Below are positions 1-6,734 of a stretch of DNA of 18,981 nucleotides, in pieces (the first letter of the stretch is position 1; each line of letters begins with the position of its first letter). The notes beneath the pieces are model-generated. The model was not told the DNA's origin. It saw only the letters and a program-made list of their open reading frames with translations, and did no database searches. The stretch spans positions 1-18,981 of the forward strand of contig CAKQKQ010000031.1 in the NCBI GenBank assembly GCA_934249265.1, in the 5' to 3' direction. The position numbers and the translations under genes were made by a program. The stretch is from an uncultured Clostridia bacterium (GTDB lineage Bacteria; Bacillota; Clostridia; Christensenellales; Borkfalkiaceae).

Positions 1-109
1 GCGTTAAATAAACGGTAAATATCGACTTTTTACGGCGCAATAAAGCGGCTGAATACAATGCGGCGATACCTTATATTAAATGCCTTATTTATAAGTCATT
101 ATTAAAGTA

Positions 110-138
110 TTGCAAAATTTTATAAATATTGTTATAAT
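110..138 (+). promoter_or_regulatory. sigma-A promoter of the signalling operon
   Basis: A -35 box TTGCAA (110-115) and a perfect -10 box TATAAT (133-138) are separated by exactly 17 bases. Transcription would begin near 145, giving a leader of about 55 bases before the ATG at 201. An imperfect inverted repeat (139-148 with 168-177, one G-T pair) straddles the predicted start point. It could be an operator or a leader hairpin. Bases 1-109 show no convincing gene. Confidence 0.75.
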
Positions 139-200
139 AACGGTAGACGGTTTGTGTATTTTACGGCGTTTACCGTTTTTATTTTTAGGAGAGGGAAAAC

Positions 201-2153
201 ATGTCTGAAGATTTCAGAAAAGTAACCGAAAAAGAAGTTCAAGCCGAAATAAAGGCTTTAAAAAACGTTTTTTCTACGGTAAGGCTTTTATCTGCCGAAG
301 AAGTCGGGGCAAAAGTAGTCGATTGCGACAACCGCGTCGTCGGCAAATGTTACGATGTGTGGAAGAGGAAATTCGCGTGCCAAAACTGTATAAGTTATCG
401 CGCGCTCACCGAAAAGAAACAGTTTTCAAAAATCGGCAAAGTTGACGACGCTATTTATCAAGTAATCACCGACTACCGCGAAGTGGACGGTAGACCTTGC
501 GTTATCGAAATGATAAGAAAAATGGAAGAAGATATCGCCGTGGACTTTGGCAACGAAGACAAGAGTTTTGAGTCTATAAACGATTATTTTGACAAAACTT
601 ACACCGACGTGCTTACCGAAACTTACAACCGCCGTTATTACGAGGAATATATAAGTAATCAACCGTTGACGGGCGGCGTCGCCATGGTAGACCTTGACGA
701 TTTTAAAATTTACAACGACCTTTTCGGTCACGACGTTGGCGACACGGTGATTAAACTTGTGGCTGCGGCGATAAAAAGTTGCGTTAGATATAGCGATAAA
801 GTCATTCGTTACGGCGGCGATGAGTTTTTAATCGTCATTTCGGGAGTAAAAAAAGTCGCTTTTGAAAGGTGTATTAAAGACATAAAAGACGCCGTTAAAA
901 AGATAGAAGTAGAGGGTTATCCCGCAATAAAGCCGTCGGTAAGCGTAGGCTATAAAATATGCTTTAACGACGTTGTGAAAAACGCAGTCAGCCAAGCGGA
1001 CGAATTTATGTATATCGCCAAAAAGAAGAAAAATTCGGCACTAAATTACGACGTAAAAGGCGGCGTTTTAAAAAGCAATATACCCAATAAAGAACTCGTG
1101 CTTATAGTTGACGATTCCGCGTTAAACCGTGAAATTTTGTCGAGCATACTCAAAAACGAGTACGAAATTATCGAGGCTGAAAAAGGCATGCAAGCCATAG
1201 AACAAATCGACAAATACGGCTCGGCAATTTCGGTTGTTTTGCTTGACTTGGTTATGCCTGGGATGAGCGGATTCGACGTGCTTGACCAAATGTCGTCGCA
1301 CGGGTCGTTGTCTGAAATACCCGTAATAGCGATAACGGGCGACGAATCGAGCAATTCTATGCGCATTGCTTACGAAAAGGGCGTTTCGGACTATATCGTT
1401 CGTCCGTTCGACGCAAAAATAGTATATAGGCGAGTGTCTAACACGATAAAAGTGTATTCAAGGCAAAAACAATTGATTTCCGAAATTACAAGCGCAGTCC
1501 AAAACAGAGAAAAAAATCGCTCGATGATAGTTGAAATTTTAAGCCAAATCGTCGAGCAACCAAGCGGCGATTGCGACGGCAACCACGCCGAACACATGAT
1601 AAAGTTTACGAGATTTATTCTTGAAAAACTTATTCAAAAGGGTTATTGTTACGAATACGTAGACGATTTATACGTAATTTCGATGGCGGCGGCGTTGCAC
1701 GACATAGGCAAGGCGCAAATCGACCGCAAAATTTTGAATAAAAAAGGCAAACTTACCGCCGAGGAGTTCGAAATAATAAAAACGCACACGATTTTGGGCG
1801 AAAAAATGCTTAAAAACGTAAAGGCGTACGAAAAAGAACCTCTTATAAAATACGCAAAAGAAATTTGCCGTCACCACCACGAAAGGTACGACGGAAGCGG
1901 TTATCCCGACGGACTTAAAGGTGACGAAATACCCGTTTCGGCGCAAGCGGTGTCTATTTGCGACGTTTACGACGCGCTAATTTCAAGACGACCGTATAAG
2001 CGCGCATACACCCACGAAGAGGCTATGCAAATGATTAAAAACGGCGAGTGCGGACAATTCAACCCGATTATAATAGAGTGTTTAGAAGAGTGCGCCGATA
2101 AATTTAAAGAGGTAGCCGACGAAAAAAACAAGGAGACAAATTGCGATGAATAA
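201..2153 (+). CDS. GGDEF-receiver-HD-GYP protein (bifunctional c-di-GMP synthase/phosphodiesterase)
   Basis: This 650-residue cytoplasmic protein should both make and break cyclic di-GMP. Residues 1-130 form a sensory-like region with a Cys cluster (C42, C50, C60, C63), a pattern I associate with clostridial diguanylate cyclases. The GGDEF domain (about 135-285) has an intact GGDEF motif at 205-209 and an RxxD product-inhibition site (R196-D199) five residues upstream. A receiver domain (about 298-415) has acidic residues D304/D305, phospho-acceptor D349 and T379, but Arg401 replaces the usual switch Lys. The HD-GYP domain (about 430-640) keeps H500-D501, H529, HHE at 559-561 and GYP at 567-569. 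AGGAGAGG lies six bases before the ATG. It is the first gene of a four-gene operon whose kinase and Hpt protein probably phosphorylate D349. Which activity dominates cannot be read from sequence. Confidence 0.93.
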   Translation: MSEDFRKVTEKEVQAEIKALKNVFSTVRLLSAEEVGAKVVDCDNRVVGKCYDVWKRKFACQNCISYRALTEKKQFSKIGKVDDAIYQVITDYREVDGRPCVIEMIRKMEEDIAVDFGNEDKSFESINDYFDKTYTDVLTETYNRRYYEEYISNQPLTGGVAMVDLDDFKIYNDLFGHDVGDTVIKLVAAAIKSCVRYSDKVIRYGGDEFLIVISGVKKVAFERCIKDIKDAVKKIEVEGYPAIKPSVSVGYKICFNDVVKNAVSQADEFMYIAKKKKNSALNYDVKGGVLKSNIPNKELVLIVDDSALNREILSSILKNEYEIIEAEKGMQAIEQIDKYGSAISVVLLDLVMPGMSGFDVLDQMSSHGSLSEIPVIAITGDESSNSMRIAYEKGVSDYIVRPFDAKIVYRRVSNTIKVYSRQKQLISEITSAVQNREKNRSMIVEILSQIVEQPSGDCDGNHAEHMIKFTRFILEKLIQKGYCYEYVDDLYVISMAAALHDIGKAQIDRKILNKKGKLTAEEFEIIKTHTILGEKMLKNVKAYEKEPLIKYAKEICRHHHERYDGSGYPDGLKGDEIPVSAQAVSICDVYDALISRRPYKRAYTHEEAMQMIKNGECGQFNPIIIECLEECADKFKEVADEKNKETNCDE

Positions 2154-2979
2154 ACCTAAAACGCAAAAAATTTCAACGCTAATTGCCGTGATTTTTTTAA
2201 GCGTGGTTTTTCTTTGTTCTTGTAGTAACGACGGCGGTTCTTCGGATAAAAACACGTTGCCGCAACTTATTATCGGCGTAGATTATTATCAACCTTTCGT
2301 TTATCGCGACGACAACGGCAATTTTGCAGGAGCAGACGTTGACCTTGCAAGCGAAATTTGCAGACATTTAGGGTATACGCCCAAATTCGTGCATATAGAG
2401 TGGAGCGAGAAAAAAGCGTATTTAATGCGCGGGGAAATAGATTGCCTTTGGTGTTGTTTTACCTTGACGGGCAGAGAAAACGATTACGCTTGGACTTTTC
2501 CTTACATGAACAGTCGTCAAGTTGTGGCGGTGAGTGAAAACAGCGGCATAAACAGCATTTCCGACCTTGAAAACAAAAGGGTGGCGGTGCAGTCCACGAC
2601 AAAACCCGACGAAATATTTTCGGGTATGTCGGGGGTAAAAGATTTACAAATCCCCGTACTTAAAGAACTTAACTGTTTTGCAAATATGACTTATACTTTT
2701 GCGGCTATAAGCAACGGTTACGTCGACGCCATAGCGGGACACGAAATCGTCTTGAAAGAATATATGAAGACGAGTTCGGTAAAACTTAAAATTTTAGAAG
2801 AATCTTTATTAGACGTTCAAGTGGGCGTTGCGTTTTTGTCCAATACAAACGCCGACTTAATAGAAAGAATAAATCATACGCTTTTATTGCTTAAAAACAA
2901 CGGTTTTATTTCGTCGTTGGTTGCATCTTACGGACTCGACCCCGACGTTTACGTAATTAATTATGAATCATTGCGGTGA
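2146..2979 (+). CDS. Extracellular solute-binding lipoprotein (SBP_bac_3 family)
   Basis: This 277-residue protein resembles the amino-acid-binding component of ABC importers (family 3). Residues 8-25 form a signal peptide ending in a lipobox (L23-C24-S25-C26), so C26 is probably lipidated and the protein anchored outside the membrane. Family features include an FAGADVDLA segment at 60-68, which contacts substrate in relatives, and a GREND...FPYM stretch at 109-121. The ATG overlaps the end of the upstream gene by 8 bases, with AAGGAG at 2130-2135, so translation is probably coupled. No permease or ATPase gene is adjacent. The next gene is a membrane hybrid kinase, so I infer that this protein presents a ligand to the kinase rather than feeding a transporter. 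The ligand is unknown; a small amino acid or organic acid would fit the family. Confidence 0.85.
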   Translation: MNKPKTQKISTLIAVIFLSVVFLCSCSNDGGSSDKNTLPQLIIGVDYYQPFVYRDDNGNFAGADVDLASEICRHLGYTPKFVHIEWSEKKAYLMRGEIDCLWCCFTLTGRENDYAWTFPYMNSRQVVAVSENSGINSISDLENKRVAVQSTTKPDEIFSGMSGVKDLQIPVLKELNCFANMTYTFAAISNGYVDAIAGHEIVLKEYMKTSSVKLKILEESLLDVQVGVAFLSNTNADLIERINHTLLLLKNNGFISSLVASYGLDPDVYVINYESLR

Positions 2980-2982
2980 ATT

Positions 2983-5160
2983 ATGAAGAAAACTAACAAC
3001 GAAGGAAGAGTAGGGCTTGTTCATTTAGCCGTGTTTATTTTGTTAAGTATAATTTTAGGTGTTTTCGTCGCATTGCTTACCACTGCGTCCGACAAAAATG
3101 CGGCGCGAAGACAGATGAACGCCGTTTCGCAATACGTAAAACAGCAATGTATCCGTTGCGACGAACTTTCCGCCGAAGATACTTCGCGCAGTTTATTCGA
3201 CATTTCCGACAAGGCTTTTTCGATAAGAAGTATGCTCGACTACAATTCCGAAGACTTAAATGCGGAAATTAAATCGATGGCGGAAGCCAACAGATTAAAC
3301 GGTATTTTCGTTACTGTCAACGTGGAAGGCTCGACGGTAGGGAAAGTAATGTCGTATTACTCCGACGGCGACGAAGACGAGCAAACGTGGTATCCGTATT
3401 TTGAAGAATTCGGAGCGTTGACCGACGGCGTTTTATATAAAAGTTATAGCGAGCGCATTAGCAGAAACGGCTCTTATTACGATTATGCAATGGTTGCGCG
3501 CAGCGACCAAAACGGCGTGGTTTTGTGTTATAGAAGGCAGCGCATAGAAGACGTTGAAGACGAAAGAATTTCCATTGCCAACGTTCTTAAAGGGTTTGTG
3601 TTTGGCTCTGACGGAATAGTTTACGTAACCGACGGCACTACAGTGCTGGCTTCAAACGTAGAAGGCAAAGTTGGTGCTTTTGCCTCCGATATAGAAGTCG
3701 TGCGCAAATTAAGACAAAACGACGATGAAAACGTTTTAATAAAAGTAGACGACAACGGGGCGTTTTACGGCATTAGGTCAAAGTGTAGAAATTGGTACGT
3801 TTACACTTATATGTCGGCAGATACCATTTTTACGCAAAGGTCGATAATTTTGTCGTATATGTTCTTGTTTTACCTCATCGCGCTTGTGGTTGTCGTTGCG
3901 ATAAGGCAAATAGTTCTCAACAAAAAGCAAGCCGAACAAGAGAGAAAGGACGAAGCCTACCGAATAGAAAAAGAAAAACTCGCTCAAAAAGCCATACGCG
4001 CCAATGAGGCGAAAGCCGACTTTTTGCGCAGAATGAGCCACGATATACGTACGCCCATCAACGGCATAAGGGGTTTGGTCGAAATAGGCGAATATTATTA
4101 CGACGACCCCGAAAGGCAAAAAGACTGCCGAGAAAAAATTTGGAACGTTTCCGAATATTTGCTCGACCTTGTAAACGATATGCTCGATATGAACAAACTT
4201 TCCACCGAAGACCCCGAGTGGAAAGACGAAAAATTCAGCATTACCGAGTTGTTTGAAGAGGTTGTGGCGTTTACTTCCGTTCAAGCCAAAGAGCAAGGAC
4301 TTACGTTTAATTCCGACACGAAAAATATCGAGCACGATTATTTAATCGGCGGCAAAGTGCAATTAAAGCGTATATTCACGAATTTAATAAGCAACGCGAT
4401 AAAATACAACAAACCGAGCGGCAGCGTAGACGTTTGTTGCAGAGAAACGGGTTTTAACGGCAATACCGCTTACTTTGAGTTTAAATGCGCCGACACGGGC
4501 ATCGGCATGGACGAAGAGTTCACTAAAAAAATGTACGAGCCGTTCGAGCGGGAAAACCAGACCGACGGAAAAACTTTGGAAGGTGCGGGCTTAGGTCTTT
4601 CTATCGTGAAAAAACTTATCGACAAAGCGGGTTGGGAAATTTCGGTAGACAGCAAAAAGGGCGAAGGCACAACGTTTACCGTACGCATCGCGCTTAAAGT
4701 TGCCGAGCAAAAGACGAAACCCGTTGAAGTTTCTTTAAAAGACGATAAAGAAAGACTCCGCGGATACAATATTTTGGTTGCCGAAGACAACGAACTCAAC
4801 TACGAAATAGTCGAGTTTATGCTCAAGGTGGCGGGGGCGAACGTAATTCACGCCGCAGACGGAAATCAAGCGATAGAAATTTTCAAAAACAGCAAAGAAT
4901 TTGAAATAGATACTATATTGATGGACGTAATGATGCCCGAAGTAGACGGGTTGACCGCAACCAAGGAAATACGTAATATGGATAGGGCAGACGCAAAAAC
5001 CGTGCCCATTATAGCGATGACCGCAAGCGCGTTTGCCGACGACGTCGAAAAAGCCCGCGTTGCAGGTATGAACGCGCACGTAGCAAAGCCGATAGACAGA
5101 GAAAAACTTATAAAAAACATAACACGCCTTAAAAATTTCGGGGGGGGGTGCTTTAAATGA
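2983..5160 (+). CDS. Membrane hybrid sensor histidine kinase (HisKA-HATPase-REC)
   Basis: This 725-residue protein starts three bases after the upstream stop, with GGTGA as a modest ribosome site overlapping that stop. Transmembrane helices at about 12-34 and 287-309 flank an extracytoplasmic sensor of about 250 residues, perhaps a Cache-type domain, though I see no decisive motif. A charged helix (312-345) leads to the HisKA domain with phospho-acceptor H353 in MSHDIRTP. The ATPase domain has the N box (N467, N471), DTGIGM (504-509) and GAGLGLS (534-540). A C-terminal receiver (about 595-715) has E601/D602, D648, T680 and K702. All catalytic residues are present. It lacks its own Hpt domain, which the next gene supplies. 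A run of nine G residues (5140-5148) encodes Gly720-722, just before the stop. Confidence 0.93.
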   Translation: MKKTNNEGRVGLVHLAVFILLSIILGVFVALLTTASDKNAARRQMNAVSQYVKQQCIRCDELSAEDTSRSLFDISDKAFSIRSMLDYNSEDLNAEIKSMAEANRLNGIFVTVNVEGSTVGKVMSYYSDGDEDEQTWYPYFEEFGALTDGVLYKSYSERISRNGSYYDYAMVARSDQNGVVLCYRRQRIEDVEDERISIANVLKGFVFGSDGIVYVTDGTTVLASNVEGKVGAFASDIEVVRKLRQNDDENVLIKVDDNGAFYGIRSKCRNWYVYTYMSADTIFTQRSIILSYMFLFYLIALVVVVAIRQIVLNKKQAEQERKDEAYRIEKEKLAQKAIRANEAKADFLRRMSHDIRTPINGIRGLVEIGEYYYDDPERQKDCREKIWNVSEYLLDLVNDMLDMNKLSTEDPEWKDEKFSITELFEEVVAFTSVQAKEQGLTFNSDTKNIEHDYLIGGKVQLKRIFTNLISNAIKYNKPSGSVDVCCRETGFNGNTAYFEFKCADTGIGMDEEFTKKMYEPFERENQTDGKTLEGAGLGLSIVKKLIDKAGWEISVDSKKGEGTTFTVRIALKVAEQKTKPVEVSLKDDKERLRGYNILVAEDNELNYEIVEFMLKVAGANVIHAADGNQAIEIFKNSKEFEIDTILMDVMMPEVDGLTATKEIRNMDRADAKTVPIIAMTASAFADDVEKARVAGMNAHVAKPIDREKLIKNITRLKNFGGGCFK

Positions 5161-5510
5161 CGATTAAAGAGGTTTACGACGCACTCGGCGAAAATTATGC
5201 CGACTGCGTCGAAAGACTGCTTACAGAGGAAAACGTAGCCCGATTTGTGGTGAGGTTTTTGTCCGACGAAAACTTTTTTGCGCTCGCCCAAGCGATGAAA
5301 ACGAGGGATATAGAAAAGGCTTTTATCGCCGCTCACACCTTAAAAGGGTTGGCGCAAAATTTGGGTTTTTCTACTTTGGGCAAATCCGCTTCAAACTTGA
5401 CCGAGGTGTTGCGTAGGCGCACGTTTGACGGCGCAGACGAACTTTTTAAAGAAGTCGAAACAAATTATAATTTGGTCGCTGTTGAAGTGAAAAAGTTTGC
5501 CGAGCAGTAA
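5157..5510 (+). CDS. Stand-alone Hpt phosphotransfer protein
   Basis: This 117-residue, probably all-helical cytoplasmic protein has the Hpt signature AAHTLKGLAQNLGF (58-71) with H60 as the phospho-acceptor. Its size is normal for a single Hpt domain. The start overlaps the kinase stop as ATGA (5157-5160), typical of coupled translation; the G-rich tract at 5140-5150 is the only Shine-Dalgarno-like sequence. In multistep relays an Hpt protein moves phosphate from the receiver of a hybrid kinase to a second receiver. The obvious partners here are D648 of the kinase and D349 of the c-di-GMP enzyme encoded first in the operon. That pairing is inferred from gene order. Confidence 0.9.
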   Translation: MTIKEVYDALGENYADCVERLLTEENVARFVVRFLSDENFFALAQAMKTRDIEKAFIAAHTLKGLAQNLGFSTLGKSASNLTEVLRRRTFDGADELFKEVETNYNLVAVEVKKFAEQ

Positions 5511-5606
5511 ATTTTTTGCACTTTCGTTTTAAGGGCGGTTTTGACTTTTTGCGGGGTTTTGTTTTAGCGTCGGCTTGTCTTAATGTCGCTTTGATTTTTG
5601 CTTGTA

Positions 5607-5644
5607 TGACGGCTTTATGCGATACGTATTGCGCAAAAAAGACA
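5607..5644. repeat. 38-bp intergenic palindrome, copy 1
   Basis: An imperfect palindrome centred at 5625/5626 on the invariant core ATACGT, with GCG-rich flanks and a final GACA. It aligns without gaps to 11804-11841 and 14001-14038, which have the same length. It starts 97 bases after the Hpt stop codon. Neither strand shows the GC-stem-plus-T-run form of an intrinsic terminator. Confidence 0.65.
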
Positions 5645-5803
5645 AAAACGAGCAAGTTTATAAAAAGTTTTTAGATAAAACGCGACGAAATTTTTGCTAC
5701 TAAACAAAATTTAATTAGCGAGTTTTATTAAATATTCGTTGGTGGTTTTAAACGTAACGAAATTTTGGTGTTTTAAATACGACTAAATATTCAAACTAAA
5801 TTT

Positions 5804-5832
5804 AAGGCAATCCGCAAGGGTTGTCTTTTTTT
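5804..5832 (+). terminator. Intrinsic terminator with GCAA tetraloop
   Basis: A 10-bp stem (5804-5813 with 5818-5827, two G-T pairs) closes a GCAA tetraloop (5814-5817) and runs into a T tract ending at 5832. It lies 294 bases after the Hpt gene and is the first clear terminator for the signalling operon. Confidence 0.8.
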
Positions 5833-5866
5833 GTGTGTTCGGCGTGGCTTTAAAAGTAATTTCGGC

Positions 5867-5905
5867 TGAATAATCTTGTTGAATAATTTTGTTAAATGAT
5901 TTGTC
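5867..5905. repeat. Three 13-bp imperfect tandem repeats
   Basis: Units at 5867-5879 and 5880-5892 differ at one base (TGAATAATCTTGT and TGAATAATTTTGT); a third, degenerate unit spans 5893-5905. They are not in a recognisable gene. No function is evident. Confidence 0.5.
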
Positions 5906-5953
5906 GGGGTAAGCAAAATAAAAAAATTTTAATTAATATAAAATAATGATTAG

Positions 5954-6114
5954 GCAAACTATAAACGAGTAATCAAAAACACTCCGAACAAATTATAAAC
6001 AAGTGACCTAAAACGACGCCAAAATAAACAACAAAACAATGCCCGAGCAAATTGTAAATAAGTAGCCGAAAAGACCTAAAGTAAACTATAAGCGAGTAGT
6101 CGAAAACGGCTCTC
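5954..6114. repeat. Degenerate 34-bp tandem repeat array
   Basis: Four 34-base units align without gaps: 5954-5987, 5988-6021, 6047-6080 and 6081-6114. Shared positions include an AAA(C/T)TATAA-like start, AGTAG near the middle and a CGAAAAC-like stretch. The 25 bases between the second and third units (6022-6046) look like a fifth unit with a deletion. The array ends about 70 bases before the marR -35 box. It may be a decayed repeat or a protein-binding array; no conserved spacer or repeat pattern suggests CRISPR. Confidence 0.55.
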
Positions 6115-6186
6115 AACTAAACCGTATAAAATTTTAAAACTTTACTTAACTATAATTGCGATTTTTATTTAATTGCCGCATTTTAG

Positions 6187-6214
6187 TTGCTTTTATTTCG
6201 TTTTGTGATATAAT
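6187..6214 (+). promoter_or_regulatory. Promoter of the marR-ABC operon
   Basis: A -35 box TTGCTT (6187-6192), a 16-base spacer and an extended -10 element TGA-TATAAT (6206-6214) predict a start near 6221. That start lies inside the first operator palindrome. Confidence 0.8.
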
Positions 6215-6216
6215 AG

Positions 6217-6242
6217 TTGTATGTACAACATTGTATATACAA
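6217..6242. promoter_or_regulatory. Two tandem MarR-type operators
   Basis: Two perfect TTGTAnnTACAA palindromes, TTGTATGTACAA (6217-6228) and TTGTATATACAA (6231-6242), are separated by CA, giving a 14-bp period. They sit directly after the -10 box, over the transcription start. A dimeric winged-helix repressor bound here would block the promoter. The adjacent marR gene is the obvious candidate, implying autoregulation and control of the ABC genes. Confidence 0.75.
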
Positions 6243-6275
6243 CAATCATAAAATAAAACAGCGGAGGCGTTTTAT

Positions 6276-6722
6276 ATGGACGTTACTGAAAGAAAAATAT
6301 CAAAAATAGCGCGCGAGGCGGAAAAGTTGGTTTTGCTTTCTTTGCGCGATGACGGCGTAGGTACTGCCGAAATCGATTTAATTCACGCTTTGCGGCACAA
6401 CCCCGGTTGCACTCAAGCGAAACTCGCCGAAATTTTGCACGCCGATAAAGCCGCCGTGGCGAGAAGGACCAAAAATCTCGAAATTAAAGGTTATCTCACG
6501 AGAAAAAACGACCCGTCCGACAAGCGCAGTCAGTTTTTATATCCCACCCAAAAAGCGGAAGAATTAAAATCCTCTAAAGCCGAAATAGAGGGGGCGTTTT
6601 ACGAGTATTTGACAAGTTTGCTCACAAGCGACGAAGCGCAGACGTTTGCCGAATTACTCGATAAAATTTATACCGCGTCGAAAACCGAAAGTAGGGCGGG
6701 ATTTCCTCATTTCATCAAATAA
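6276..6722 (+). CDS. MarR-family transcriptional regulator
   Basis: This 148-residue winged-helix protein has the MarR layout: an N-terminal helix, a helix-turn-helix at about 46-74 (TQAKLAEIL...AAVARRTKNLE), then a wing containing the DPSDKRSQ stretch, the family's D-x-R signature. GGAGG precedes the ATG by about nine bases. It is the first gene of an operon with two ABC exporter subunits, the first starting 12 bases after its stop. MarR proteins beside efflux pumps usually repress their own operon until a toxic small molecule binds. The two palindromes over the transcription start fit this. The inducing ligand is unknown. Confidence 0.9.
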   Translation: MDVTERKISKIAREAEKLVLLSLRDDGVGTAEIDLIHALRHNPGCTQAKLAEILHADKAAVARRTKNLEIKGYLTRKNDPSDKRSQFLYPTQKAEELKSSKAEIEGAFYEYLTSLLTSDEAQTFAELLDKIYTASKTESRAGFPHFIK

Positions 6723-6734
6723 AAGGGGCAAACA

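Larger units (their letters stand above)
5511..6275. other. 765-bp gene-free region between the signalling and marR-ABC operons
   Basis: No plausible gene is seen on either strand; the open frames here lack ribosome sites and cross repeat structures. In order the region holds a 38-bp palindrome (5607-5644), an AT-rich stretch without recognised signals (5645-5803), an intrinsic terminator (5804-5832), 13-bp tandem repeats (5867-5905), a degenerate 34-bp repeat array (5954-6114) and the marR promoter/operator (6187-6242). Each is listed separately. Confidence 0.8.

Noticed and set aside
139..177. Leader inverted repeat as a c-di-GMP riboswitch or attenuator
   Set aside because: The 5' arm overlaps the predicted transcription start, so it would not be fully transcribed, and no GEMM riboswitch motif is present.
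3778..4335. 185-codon minus-strand open frame opposite the kinase
   Set aside because: It lies entirely inside the well-supported histidine kinase gene and has no ribosome site or recognisable domain.
5954..6114. CRISPR array
   Set aside because: The repeats are degenerate, directly adjacent without unique spacers, and no cas gene is present.
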